DNA of 64,000 bases from Streptomyces albipurpureus (GTDB lineage Bacteria > Actinomycetota > Actinomycetes > Streptomycetales > Streptomycetaceae): positions 287,501-351,500 of the forward strand of contig NZ_JAMQAW010000036.1 of NCBI RefSeq assembly GCF_023701525.1. The letters run 5' to 3'. Under the pieces are notes generated by a model. It had not been told where the DNA came from. It made no database searches and saw only the letters and a program-made list of their open reading frames with translations. A program made the position numbers and the translations under genes. Every line of letters begins with the position of its first letter. Positions within the stretch are counted from its first letter, which is position 1. Positions 27,491 through 35,926 of this stretch are shown here, one piece after another.

Positions 27491-29104
27491 TCAAGCCTTG
27501 GGCCACGGCACCACCGGGGACTTGTAGAACTTGATTCCCATCGCGTCCCAACGCGGCCCGTGGCCTGCCAGCCGCAGCTTGTACTCGTCCCACTCGCCGC
27601 CCTCGGACCAGCCGCGCTCCGCCACACCGGGCAGCCTGGGGAACGCCATGACCTCCAGGTCCGAGCTGGTGGCCAGGGTCTCGGTCCAGAGCGGGGCTTC
27701 CACTCCGAGCACCGAGTGCTCCTCGACGCCCACGTCCTTCAGATAGTTCGCCGGGTCCCACTTGTATGCCTGGTCCACCTCGACCAGGCCCGCCCACTGG
27801 AGACCGAGTCCGGTCTCCGAGGTGTACTTGTGGTCCAGATAGGTGCGGTCCGCGGGTGAGAGCACCAGGAGGGTGCCCTTCTTCGCGGTCGCGGCCACCA
27901 GTTCGCGTTCGGGTGCCTCGGTGCGGCCGTACCCCCAGTACTGGACCACCGCACCGGCGACCGGCTCCGCGCCCGCCAACTGGTGCCAACCCATCACCGT
28001 CTTGCCGTACTTGAGGACGATGGCCTGCGCCTTGTCCATGAAGGTCACATAGTCCTCATGACTCGTGTTGTCCGCCTCGTCGCCGCCGATGTGGATGTAC
28101 TTGCCCGGGGTGATCGCGGCCACCTCGCGGATCACGTCGTCGAGGAAGTCATAGGTCGCCGGCTTGTCCACGCACAGCGAGCTGAAGCCCACATCAATGC
28201 CCGTGTACAGCGGCGGGGCGGTGTCCTTGCAGTTCAGTTCCGCGTACGAGGCGAGGACCGCGTTGGTGTGACCCGGCCCGTCGATCTCCGGGATCACTTC
28301 GAGATAGCGGGAGCCCGCGTACTCGACGATCTCCGTGTACTGGGCCTTGGTGTAGTAGCCGCCGGAGCCGCCGCCGGTCTGGGTGGAACCGCCGACCGCG
28401 GTCAGCCTGGGCCATGAGTCGATGGCCAGGCGCCACCCCTGGTCGTCGGTGAGGTGGAGATGCAGCTTGTTGATCTTGTAGAGGGCCAGCTGATCGATAT
28501 AGCGCTTGACCTGGTCGACGGTGAAGAAGTGGCGGGCCACATCGAGCATCCCACCGCGGTAGGAGTAGCGTGGGGCGTCCGTGACCGTGCCACCGGGGAT
28601 CTCCCAGGGCCCGTCCTGCCTGCTGTCCTTCTCCACGGCCGCGGGCAGCAGCTGGCGCAGCGTCTGCACACCGTAGAAGAGACCCGCGGGCTTGCGGGCG
28701 ACCAGCGTGAGCTGCTCGCCGCTGGACGTCAGCCGATAGCCCTCATCGCCCAGGGAGCCCTCGGTCTCGCTCAGTTGCAGCAGGATGCCGCCGGTCCCCT
28801 GGTCGGTGGTGAGGGGCAGCGGGTATCCGGTGGAGGGGCGCAGCAGCCCGGCGAGGTACTCGCCGATGGCCCGCACCTCACGCGCGTCGTCGATACGGAT
28901 CGCGGTGGTCTCGGTCAGGACGTACGGGTTGCCGCCGGGCTTCACCGAGGCGGGGGCGGGGATGACCCGACCGAGCGCGGGTACGGGTTTGCCCTCACTG
29001 GGGGGCTGCTTGGCATCGTCATCGCTGCTGGAGCAGCCGACACCCGCCCCACCGAGAAGAAGCAGCGCACCGAACAGACGGGGAAGCGTTCCGGGCATGA
29101 TCAC
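27491..29104 (-). CDS. Beta-N-acetylhexosaminidase, GH20 lipoprotein
   Basis: 537 residues. The N terminus is a lipoprotein signal (LLLLGGAGVGC lipobox) followed by an Asp/Ser linker. The GH20b domain covers about 45-160, then the GH20 barrel, with GGMLDVARHFF, HLHLTDDQGWR, EIDGPGHTNAVL and the catalytic Asp-Glu in HIGGDEADN. It removes terminal GlcNAc from chitobiose or murein fragments at the cell surface. GTG start at 29104, with an ATG two codons later. A DasR-like site lies 70 bp upstream. Confidence 0.93.
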   Translation of the reverse strand: MIMPGTLPRLFGALLLLGGAGVGCSSSDDDAKQPPSEGKPVPALGRVIPAPASVKPGGNPYVLTETTAIRIDDAREVRAIGEYLAGLLRPSTGYPLPLTTDQGTGGILLQLSETEGSLGDEGYRLTSSGEQLTLVARKPAGLFYGVQTLRQLLPAAVEKDSRQDGPWEIPGGTVTDAPRYSYRGGMLDVARHFFTVDQVKRYIDQLALYKINKLHLHLTDDQGWRLAIDSWPRLTAVGGSTQTGGGSGGYYTKAQYTEIVEYAGSRYLEVIPEIDGPGHTNAVLASYAELNCKDTAPPLYTGIDVGFSSLCVDKPATYDFLDDVIREVAAITPGKYIHIGGDEADNTSHEDYVTFMDKAQAIVLKYGKTVMGWHQLAGAEPVAGAVVQYWGYGRTEAPERELVAATAKKGTLLVLSPADRTYLDHKYTSETGLGLQWAGLVEVDQAYKWDPANYLKDVGVEEHSVLGVEAPLWTETLATSSDLEVMAFPRLPGVAERGWSEGGEWDEYKLRLAGHGPRWDAMGIKFYKSPVVPWPKA

Positions 29105-29423
29105 AGGCTGATTCCCTTCGAGGACATCACGACGAGGACGCCCATCATGCGTATCGTGCCCTCAGGCCCGGGTCAAGGTATAGACCAATACCTGAGCTTA
29201 CGGTCACATTCCCCACACCTGGGCGCCGCCCTCGCGCGACCGGGGCCGGTACCGCCACCGCCGGAACACCCACTCGCCGTGGCCGGAAGCGGGTGCGGCA
29301 ATCGACCCTTCGCTTCCCCACCGCACCGCCTGAAGGCTCTTGACCAGGGCAAGAACGCCCCACACCCGCCCCACAGCAAGCGGACGCCACCGTTCCTCCG
29401 CCCGCGGTGAAACAATCTCCGTC
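29105..29423. other. Divergent promoter region (319 bp)
   Basis: Between the hexosaminidase (minus) and DUF4429 gene (plus). It holds the DasR-like site; otherwise no gene is seen. Confidence 0.6.
29174..29189. promoter_or_regulatory. Putative DasR-responsive element (dre)
   Basis: The sequence CAAGGTATAGACCAAT matches the known palindromic dre consensus around TGGTCTAGACCA at the GGT and TAGACCA positions. It lies 70 bp upstream of the hexosaminidase start, the same distance as in the chitinase gene of this window. Confidence 0.65.
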
Positions 29424-30323
29424 ATGGCGGAAATCATCCAGAAGGACGGCACCTGGACCTTCGACGGAGACACCGTGCGCATCGTGCCCGGCTCCGACAA
29501 GGGCGTGGGTCTGCTCCGCAAGACCCTCGGCGAACTCGCCGTACCACTCGAAGCAGTTGCCGGTGTCTCCCTCTCCACCGGGCGCAAGTCCGGCAGGCTC
29601 CGCCTTCGGCTGCGCGACGGCGCGGACCCACTCATCCAGATCACCGGGGGCAAGCTGGAGGACGGCTCGGACCCCTATCAACTGACCGTGGGCAGCGATC
29701 GCACCGGAGTCGCCGAGTACTTCGTCGACGAAGTGCGCAACGCCCTGCTGATCGAGCAGATCGGCACCGATCCGGTCGATCGCTATCTGCTACCGGGCCC
29801 GAGCCTGCCCATCGCGGTCAGCGCCGGCGATGGCACCGCGGCCTTCGACGGCGAACAGATCAAGTTGTCGTGGAGCTGGACGGCCGAGGAGTCCAAGTCT
29901 TCCGGCGGCCCCAGCACCATCGCGCTGCGCGATGTGGAGGAGGTGGAGTGGGCCCCCTCGTCAGGTCTCGGAAACGGCCACCTCCGCTTCACCATCAGCA
30001 GGTCGGTCGGCAATGCCCCACCGAAGTACGATCCGCACGCCGTGGAGCTGTGGGGCTTTCGCAAGGACCCGCTCATGGCACTGGTGGCCGCGGCCGTCGT
30101 GGCCCGGATGCCCCACCCCTACGCCTCGACGAAGGCGGCGGCGATCGAGGCGACGCCCGCGCGACCCAGCAAGAGCCTCGCCGGCGACACCGCCCCAGAC
30201 GGCGATAACGATCATGATGCCCTGCTGCGCAGACTACGCGAACTGGGCGAACTCCATCAGAGCGGCATACTGACGGACGACGAGTTCACCACCGCCAAAC
30301 AGGCAATCCTTCGACGCCTCTAG
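29424..30323 (+). CDS. DUF4429 protein with C-terminal SHOCT motif
   Basis: 299 residues with two DUF4429 modules (starting KDGTWTFDGDTVRIV and about residue 140, FDGEQIKLSW). A C-terminal SHOCT helix pair follows (LLRRLRELGELHQSGILTDDEFTTAKQAILRRL, in part). Both are bacterial PH-like/oligomerisation modules of unknown role. ATG at 29424 is chosen, because the in-frame extension to 29340 lacks a site. A strong terminator follows. Confidence 0.85.
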   Translation: MAEIIQKDGTWTFDGDTVRIVPGSDKGVGLLRKTLGELAVPLEAVAGVSLSTGRKSGRLRLRLRDGADPLIQITGGKLEDGSDPYQLTVGSDRTGVAEYFVDEVRNALLIEQIGTDPVDRYLLPGPSLPIAVSAGDGTAAFDGEQIKLSWSWTAEESKSSGGPSTIALRDVEEVEWAPSSGLGNGHLRFTISRSVGNAPPKYDPHAVELWGFRKDPLMALVAAAVVARMPHPYASTKAAAIEATPARPSKSLAGDTAPDGDNDHDALLRRLRELGELHQSGILTDDEFTTAKQAILRRL

Positions 30324-30328
30324 CCGAG

Positions 30329-30352
30329 ATTCTGCCCGCAATCGGGCAGAAT
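30329..30352 (+). terminator. Terminator after DUF4429 gene
   Basis: Perfect 10-bp stem (ATTCTGCCCG with complement) and 4-nt loop, directly before the next small gene. Confidence 0.8.
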
Positions 30353-30354
30353 TC

Positions 30355-30681
30355 TTGCAAAAGCCCCGATCCGCCCCTCAGTATCTACGGGTGCTCGAAC
30401 AACACCAGGCCGGTCGTCCACCCTCATACGACGACCTCATCGACCATCTGGTCCGCAGCACCGCGCTCCAGCGCGGTGAGGCAGCCCGGGTGGTGCTCGA
30501 TGTCCTGGCGTACTTCGACGAGAGAACCGAGGACTACGTCCGCCGCCGCCACCGCGAACTCCAATCCGGTGGCCTGGTGAACACGGAGATCTTCGAGCGG
30601 ATAGCGGGCGAGCTCCCGCACCGCGCTGTGGCGCCGCCGGAGCTGTCGCTCCGCCAGCTGCGCCGCATCGTCTATGGCTGA
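30355..30681 (+). CDS. Conserved small protein upstream of glmS
   Basis: 108 residues, mostly helical and charged: PPSYDDLIDHLVRSTALQRGEAARVVLDVL, (in part) YVRRRHRELQSGG, and the C-terminal PELSLRQLRRIVYG. From memory it is conserved upstream of glmS in Streptomyces. No domain is recognised. Start codon is uncertain: TTG at 30355 or GTG at 30391, neither with a strong ribosome-binding site. A hairpin separates it from glmS. Confidence 0.65.
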   Translation: MQKPRSAPQYLRVLEQHQAGRPPSYDDLIDHLVRSTALQRGEAARVVLDVLAYFDERTEDYVRRRHRELQSGGLVNTEIFERIAGELPHRAVAPPELSLRQLRRIVYG

Positions 30682-30703
30682 CGGTCGTTCGCGATCAGCG
30701 GCC

Positions 30704-30733
30704 AGCCACGGCCCATCAGGGCAGGCCGTGGCT
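30704..30733 (+). terminator. Hairpin between small gene and glmS
   Basis: Perfect 10-bp stem AGCCACGGCC / GGCCGTGGCT with 10-nt loop, ending 37 bp before glmS. Confidence 0.65.
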
Positions 30734-30770
30734 CGGGCACACACCCGATCAATGGAGGGGCAACAACCTC

Positions 30771-32588
30771 ATGTGCGGAATTGTTGGATACATCGGTAGG
30801 CGCGATGTGGCACCACTGCTGCTGGAAGGGCTCCAGCGGCTGGAGTACCGGGGGTACGACTCGGCGGGGATAGTGATCACCAGCCCCAAGGCGACCGGGC
30901 TGAAGCTGGTCAAGGCCAAGGGACGGGTCCGCGATCTTGAGGCTCGTGTCCCCAAGCGGTTCAACGGCACCACGGGCATCGCCCACACCCGCTGGGCGAC
31001 CCATGGCGCGCCCAGCGATGAGAACGCCCACCCCCACCTGAGCGCCGACGGACTGGTCGCGGTCGTCCACAACGGCATCATCGACAACGCGTCCGAGCTG
31101 CGCGTCCGGCTGGAGGCCGAAGGTGTGGTCTTCGCCTCCGAGACCGACACCGAGGTGCTCACCCACCTCATCGCCCGCTCCCAGGCCGACACCCTGGAAG
31201 AGAAGGTCCGCCAGACGCTGAAGTCGATCGAGGGCACCTACGGCATCGCCGTGATGCACGCCGACTTCAACGACCGCATCGTCGTCGCCCGCAACGGCTC
31301 CCCCGTCGTCCTCGGCATCGGCGAGAAGGAGATGTTCGTCGCCTCCGACGTCGCCGCTCTGGTCGCCCACACCCGCCAGATCGTCACCCTGGACGACGGC
31401 GAGATGGCCACCCTCAAGGCCGATGACTTCCGCACCTACACCACCGAGGGCTCCACGACGACGGCCACGCCCACCACCGTGGAGTGGGAGGCCGAGTCGT
31501 ATGACATGGGCGGCCACGACACCTATATGCACAAGGAGATCAGCGAGCAGCCGGAGGCAGTGGACCGGGTGCTGCGCGGCCGGATCGACGACCGCTTCTC
31601 CACCGTGCACCTCGGCGGCCTCAACCTGGACGCCCGTGAAGCGCGGGGCATCCGCCGGGTCAAGATCCTCGGCTGCGGCACCTCGTACCACGCCGGGCTC
31701 ATCGGCGCCGGGCTCATCGAATCCCTGGCCCGCATCCCCGCCGACGCCGAGCCCGCGTCCGAGTTCCGCTACCGCAACCCCGTGGTCGACCCCGACACCC
31801 TCTACATCGCGGTCTCCCAGTCCGGCGAGACCTATGACGTACTCGCCGCGGTCCAGGAGCTCAAGCGGAAGGGCGCACGCGTCCTGGGCGTGGTGAACGT
31901 CGTCGGCTCCGCGATCGCCCGAGAGGCCGACGGAGGCACCTACGTACACGCCGGGCCCGAGGTCTGCGTCGTCTCCACCAAGTGCTTCACCAACACGGTC
32001 GTCGCCTTCGCCCTGCTCGCCCTGCACCTCGGCCGAATCCGTGACCTCTCGGTCTCCGAGGGCAAGCGGATCATCGCGGGGCTGCGCAGGCTGCCCGCCC
32101 AGATCACGGAGATCCTGGAGTCCGAGGCGGACATCAAGAAGCTGGCGGAGGAGTACGCCGGAGCGCAGTCGATGATGTTCATCGGCCGGGTGCGCGGCTA
32201 TCCGGTGGCGTTGGAGGCATCGCTCAAGCTGAAGGAGATCTCCTACATCCACGCGGAGGCGTACCCGGCGTCCGAGCTCAAGCACGGACCGCTGGCGCTG
32301 ATAGAGCCGGCGCTGCCGACGGTCGCGATCGTGCCCGACGACGATCTGCTGGAGAAGAACCGGGCGGCGCTGGAGGAGATCAAGGCCCGCAGCGGCCGTA
32401 TCCTCGCCGTCGCCCACAGGGAGCAGGAGAAGGCCGACCACACCATCGTCGTACCGAAGAACGAGAACGAGTTGGACCCGATCCTCATGGGCATCCCGCT
32501 CCAGCTCTTCGCCTACCACACGGCCCTGGCGATGGGGCGTGACATCGACAAGCCGCGCAACCTGGCGAAGTCGGTGACCGTGGAGTAG
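30771..32588 (+). CDS. glmS: Glutamine-fructose-6-phosphate aminotransferase
   Basis: 605 residues. The N-terminal Ntn glutaminase starts MCGIVGYIG (Cys nucleophile exposed after Met removal), followed by LQRLEYRGYDSAG and HTRWATHGAPS. Two SIS domains bind the sugar phosphate (ILGCGTSYHAG, SQSGETYDVLAAV; second SIS with SLKLKEISYIHAEAYPASELKHGP). It makes glucosamine-6-phosphate for cell wall and amino-sugar metabolism. GGAGGGG precedes the ATG. Streptomyces often carry more than one glmS-type gene, so this could be the second copy. Confidence 0.96.
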   Translation: MCGIVGYIGRRDVAPLLLEGLQRLEYRGYDSAGIVITSPKATGLKLVKAKGRVRDLEARVPKRFNGTTGIAHTRWATHGAPSDENAHPHLSADGLVAVVHNGIIDNASELRVRLEAEGVVFASETDTEVLTHLIARSQADTLEEKVRQTLKSIEGTYGIAVMHADFNDRIVVARNGSPVVLGIGEKEMFVASDVAALVAHTRQIVTLDDGEMATLKADDFRTYTTEGSTTTATPTTVEWEAESYDMGGHDTYMHKEISEQPEAVDRVLRGRIDDRFSTVHLGGLNLDAREARGIRRVKILGCGTSYHAGLIGAGLIESLARIPADAEPASEFRYRNPVVDPDTLYIAVSQSGETYDVLAAVQELKRKGARVLGVVNVVGSAIAREADGGTYVHAGPEVCVVSTKCFTNTVVAFALLALHLGRIRDLSVSEGKRIIAGLRRLPAQITEILESEADIKKLAEEYAGAQSMMFIGRVRGYPVALEASLKLKEISYIHAEAYPASELKHGPLALIEPALPTVAIVPDDDLLEKNRAALEEIKARSGRILAVAHREQEKADHTIVVPKNENELDPILMGIPLQLFAYHTALAMGRDIDKPRNLAKSVTVE

Positions 32589-32602
32589 GTCTTCCACGCG
32601 AC

Positions 32603-32639
32603 AGGGGCCGGGCGTACGACCGACGTACGCCCGGCCCTT
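32603..32639 (+). terminator. glmS terminator
   Basis: Perfect 14-bp stem (GGGCCGGGCGTACG and complement) with a 5-nt loop, 16 bp after the stop. Confidence 0.9.
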
Positions 32640-32756
32640 GTGCATTGCCCAGCATTTCCGGTGTTACGCCCGGCTGCCCGAACACAGCGGGCAACCGGCG
32701 GGCCCGGCCACCACTGAGTACGGATGAGCGGGGACGATCCACTCAGACAACAGCGC

Positions 32757-32797
32757 AGTCCCCTCGCGCGTCGCCACCAACTACGCCCGAGGGGACT
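32757..32797 (-). terminator. Terminator after acetate-transporter gene
   Basis: Perfect 10-bp arms AGTCCCCTCG / CGAGGGGACT with a 21-nt loop, 45 bp downstream of the minus-strand gene. Confidence 0.55.
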
Positions 32798-32841
32798 CCG
32801 TGAGCCGGCGCGCGGCCCAGAGCGCACCGGCCAGCGCGGCC

Positions 32842-33411
32842 TCAGCCGGTGGCCGTCACTCCCCGGCCGGCAGCGCGTCCGGAGAAGGTCGGCCACTTGG
32901 CGAGCGCGGCCGTCGCGCCGTACCAAGCGGCCAGGCCGGTCACCACCGTGACCCAGCCGCCCGCTTTCGCCAATCCGGAACTCTCGGCGAGCGCGGCGAT
33001 CCCCAGCAGCAGCAGTGAGACCGTGAGCAGCCCGTACACCCCTTGGGTGAAGATGCCGCTACCTGCCGAGGCCACCGTCAAGGTCAGCGCCAACAGGGCC
33101 CACAGCAGCAGGAACAGTCCGGCTGCCTCCGAGGAGACCCCGGGGCCCGCACCGGTCCCCCAGGTGAACCAGAACGCGCCGAGGCCGGCGAACGCCGTGC
33201 CCGAACCGCCGTTGCCCGCGCGGAACTCAAGCAGTCCGGCTATGAAGAGGGCGACACCACCGACCCAGGTGGCGAGCCCGGCGGCATCCAGGACCGTCAC
33301 ACCGTCAATCACATCGGTGTTGCCGATGCCGAACGCCAGCAGGGTCAACCCGAGGGCGAGATGACCGAGAGTAGAGGTACTAGCGCTTCCCGCAGAGACT
33401 TCTTTGTCCAC
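32842..33411 (-). CDS. GPR1/FUN34/YaaH-like acetate uptake transporter homologue
   Basis: 189 residues with six hydrophobic helices. The fifth region GLFLLLWALLALTLTVAS matches the family, and LGHLALGLTLLAFGIGNTD corresponds to the N-terminal entrance helix. The canonical N-P-x-P-L-G-L motif is altered. Acetate/succinate uptake is a family inference. GTG start with GGGAG 7 nt upstream. Confidence 0.78.
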   Translation of the reverse strand: MDKEVSAGSASTSTLGHLALGLTLLAFGIGNTDVIDGVTVLDAAGLATWVGGVALFIAGLLEFRAGNGGSGTAFAGLGAFWFTWGTGAGPGVSSEAAGLFLLLWALLALTLTVASAGSGIFTQGVYGLLTVSLLLLGIAALAESSGLAKAGGWVTVVTGLAAWYGATAALAKWPTFSGRAAGRGVTATG

Positions 33412-33612
33412 GGCGGGCTCCCTTCGTCTCCTGTGCAGTTGTGTGAAACGCAGTTGTGAAGCAACCCAACGACCGTTATGTACCCTTCACAAGCTCACAA
33501 TTCACCTTTACGCGCCGGTAAATTTGCTTGCATTCCTGGGGAGTTGGTGAGATGGGCCACATCGTGGCGGCAACCATCGACCACGGGGCCACCGAGCACC
33601 GGCCCTCCCCGA

Positions 33613-33690
33613 CGCCCAACGATCCACGCCCAACGATCCACGGGCTACGGGCTACGGGCTACGGGCTACGGGCTACGGGCTACGGGCTAC
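33613..33690. repeat. Tandem heptanucleotide array (7 x GGGCTAC) with 14-bp doublet
   Basis: Seven exact copies of GGGCTAC span 33642-33690. The stop codon of the universal stress gene lies in the last copy. Immediately before it, CCCAACGATCCACG occurs twice (33613-33641). Confidence 0.9.
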
Positions 33691-34208
33691 GGGATGACAA
33701 CGACGGGCCGCTGCGCGCGTCGCGCGAGCCGGCCGGCCACCGAGCCGAAGATGCGGCCGACGATCCCATGGGTGGAACCGACCACGATCGCGTCGGCCGA
33801 GTACTCCCGACCGACCTCTTCCAACTCATGACAGATGTCGCCGCCGCGCTCCACCAGGATCCACGGCACCTCGGAGAGGTAGTCGGCGCAGGCCAACTCC
33901 AGACCGAGGACCTCGGTGCGATGGTCCGGCACATCCACGAAGACCGGGGGCTCACAGCCCGCCCAGACGGTGGTCGGCAGCCGGTTCGCCACATGAACGA
34001 TGATCAGCCCGGAGCCGAAGCGCCGGGCCATACCGATGGCGTACGCGAGCGCGCGCTCACTTGAGGTCGATCCGTCGAAGCCGACGACAACACCGTGTCG
34101 GAACGCTGGGTCGCATGAAGGGCGCGACTCTTCCGCCGCTTGCAGATCCGACAACGGGTCGGCTACCTGCTTGCGGTCCGCGGGTTCGGGGATCTCGTGA
34201 CCGGCCAT
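33687..34208 (-). CDS. Universal stress protein
   Basis: 173 residues, one USP domain with GVVVGFDGSTSSERALAYAI at the start and the ATP-binding motif VVGSTHGIVGRIFGSVAGRL followed by RPVVVIP. An N-terminal extension of about 35 acidic residues precedes it. ATG at 34208 begins MAGHEIPEP; the long in-frame extension upstream is not coding-like. Probable nucleotide-binding stress or dormancy protein. The gene ends inside a heptamer repeat array. Confidence 0.85.
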   Translation of the reverse strand: MAGHEIPEPADRKQVADPLSDLQAAEESRPSCDPAFRHGVVVGFDGSTSSERALAYAIGMARRFGSGLIIVHVANRLPTTVWAGCEPPVFVDVPDHRTEVLGLELACADYLSEVPWILVERGGDICHELEEVGREYSADAIVVGSTHGIVGRIFGSVAGRLARRAQRPVVVIP

Positions 34209-35089
34209 GGGTGTCTCGGCGAAGGAAGTCCTCAGTGGGAGGGAACGACTTGGCGACGGAGGCTGTGTCCGGGAATCATCTTCCCTGGCCCATACCCGTA
34301 AGGGTACGGCGACACTCCTCTTCTGCCCAGGGCCCGATACGTCATACGGGCGCTGAAGGGAGGATGCCTGAGCTGTCCCCGTATGGCAATGCCGGATGGT
34401 GTCTACAGCGTTCTTTCGAGGGGTGTGCGCCCGCGCCGGACACCGCCTTCCGAGACTCGGGGCCCGGCAGCTCGTGCGACCGGCGCCCTGGGACGGCTGG
34501 GGGCCGGAGGCAGGGAAACCCTCGCGCACAAGGGGGCGGAAGGGCGGCGAACACCTCTCCCACCCGCCCCTCGGGCGCGGAACGGCAGCCGGCGGGGGCG
34601 CACCCAGAATCCGGTCGCCCGCCCCGGTGCCCCAGCCGTACCCCTGCGTCCACGCTTGAGGCTCCCGGTCACGGCTACGGCAGCCGCCCCGCCAGGCCCC
34701 CGCGAAGGCCCTGCCCGAAAGCCATACGGCGCTCGCACCAGGAGCGACCGGGACGAGGGGCCCACCACACCTCCAGGCGCGCGGCCGAATTCAGCGAGAC
34801 GATACGATCCGACTCGAACGGAAGCCTCGCCCCGCCAGCCCGGCCCCGGACGCACAGCATGGCCATACCGCCCCCAACCGCTCACGGGGAGCCAGCGCCC
34901 GCCATCCCCTGTCGAGTCGCCACCGGCCGGACGGCAATCCACCACAAGCGTGGCCGACCGGGGCTCATCGGTGCTCCTCGCCGCCCCGGCCGTCGCGCGG
35001 CAGTCGGCCGAACCGAACCGCGCGCCAGTGACCGGAGGGCTCGGTTCGTCGTTGGGACCACGGTCACCCCGCAGCCCAAGGGAGTTTCC
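34209..35089. other. Long gene-poor region (881 bp)
   Basis: Frames are open on both strands only because of GC richness. The readings are Pro/Arg-rich with no domain and no good start signals. Nothing else is recognised. Confidence 0.5.
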
Positions 35090-35518
35090 ATGCCGGCACA
35101 GCCGTCCGCCGCAGCCCGCAACGCCCGCAGGACCCGTGCCCACGCGCCCGCAGCCGCCCCTGAGCCCGCCGCGCACCCCACCGCGCACCCCACCGACTCG
35201 GCGGGGGATGTGGTCCGCTGGGGTGCGTTCAGCTGTCTGCTCGTTCCGGTCGTCCTCGTCGTGTATGGGACCTCGTTCGGCGGGGCAGTCGCAGCAGCAC
35301 TCGGCCTGGCCGCCGTGACCACCGTATGCAGGGTGCTTCTGCGGCGCTCGGAACGCACCTGGCGAACTGAGGCCGGCGAACGGGCGACGCGGCCGACCGG
35401 GCGGGAGCGAGAGGGAGGCACCGGTGGCCGCCCAGCGCATCCGGGACGGGTGGATCGCGCGTCTGAGAGGGTCCACCCCCGAGGTCGCCAAGACCGGGGA
35501 CACGGGCGGTCCGACTGA
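35090..35518 (+). CDS. Hypothetical membrane protein upstream of adpA
   Basis: 142 residues: an Ala/Pro-rich N terminus, two adjacent hydrophobic helices (AFSCLLVPVVLVVYGTSFG and AVAAALGLAAVTTVCRVLL), and a basic Arg/Gly-rich tail. ATG preceded by AAGGGAG. The same frame is open far upstream but without coding character. Function unknown. Confidence 0.65.
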   Translation: MPAQPSAAARNARRTRAHAPAAAPEPAAHPTAHPTDSAGDVVRWGAFSCLLVPVVLVVYGTSFGGAVAAALGLAAVTTVCRVLLRRSERTWRTEAGERATRPTGREREGGTGGRPAHPGRVDRASERVHPRGRQDRGHGRSD

Positions 35519-35926
35519 CCCAAACAAGGGCCAAGGCTGACCCGTTCATACGCGCGCACCCGTATAGTTTCAGCCAACTTCGCGCTACTACCCCTCCCTT
35601 GGGGAAATGGCCTGTGTACCCCCTTGTCACCTGGCAGGAAAGGACTATTCGCGGCGCTTGCACCCTACGGGGACGGGCCATGCGTGTGAGACGCACTTCC
35701 CTGAGGGCCTTACGAGTGGAACGCTTCGTGATCGAATGCTTCGCGCCAAGTTCTCATGCAGACATAGCGGGGCATGACGAACTTGTCACGGCGGCGTCAC
35801 GGGACGCAGTAGATTCGATCATGAGTATCGAAGGCTCGGGACTCGTGCAAAACCGAGGGGAAACGTGCAGGAGCGAAAGGCCCGAAACGAACGGGGAGAC
35901 GCGAATACCGAGGGGGGCTTAGCGTC
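35519..35926 (+). promoter_or_regulatory. adpA upstream regulatory region (408 bp)
   Basis: Long leader/promoter region typical of adpA, which is controlled by several developmental regulators. I could not assign individual sites with confidence; a TATAGT element occurs near 35565. Confidence 0.5.

Noticed and set aside
34061..35089. In-frame upstream extension of the gene at 35090, and other long frames here
   Set aside because: Pro/Arg-rich without start signals; the ATG at 35090 has a good ribosome-binding site and begins the coding-like part.
35599..35922. 107-codon frame just upstream of adpA
   Set aside because: Weak start signal and no coding bias; the region is the long adpA leader.
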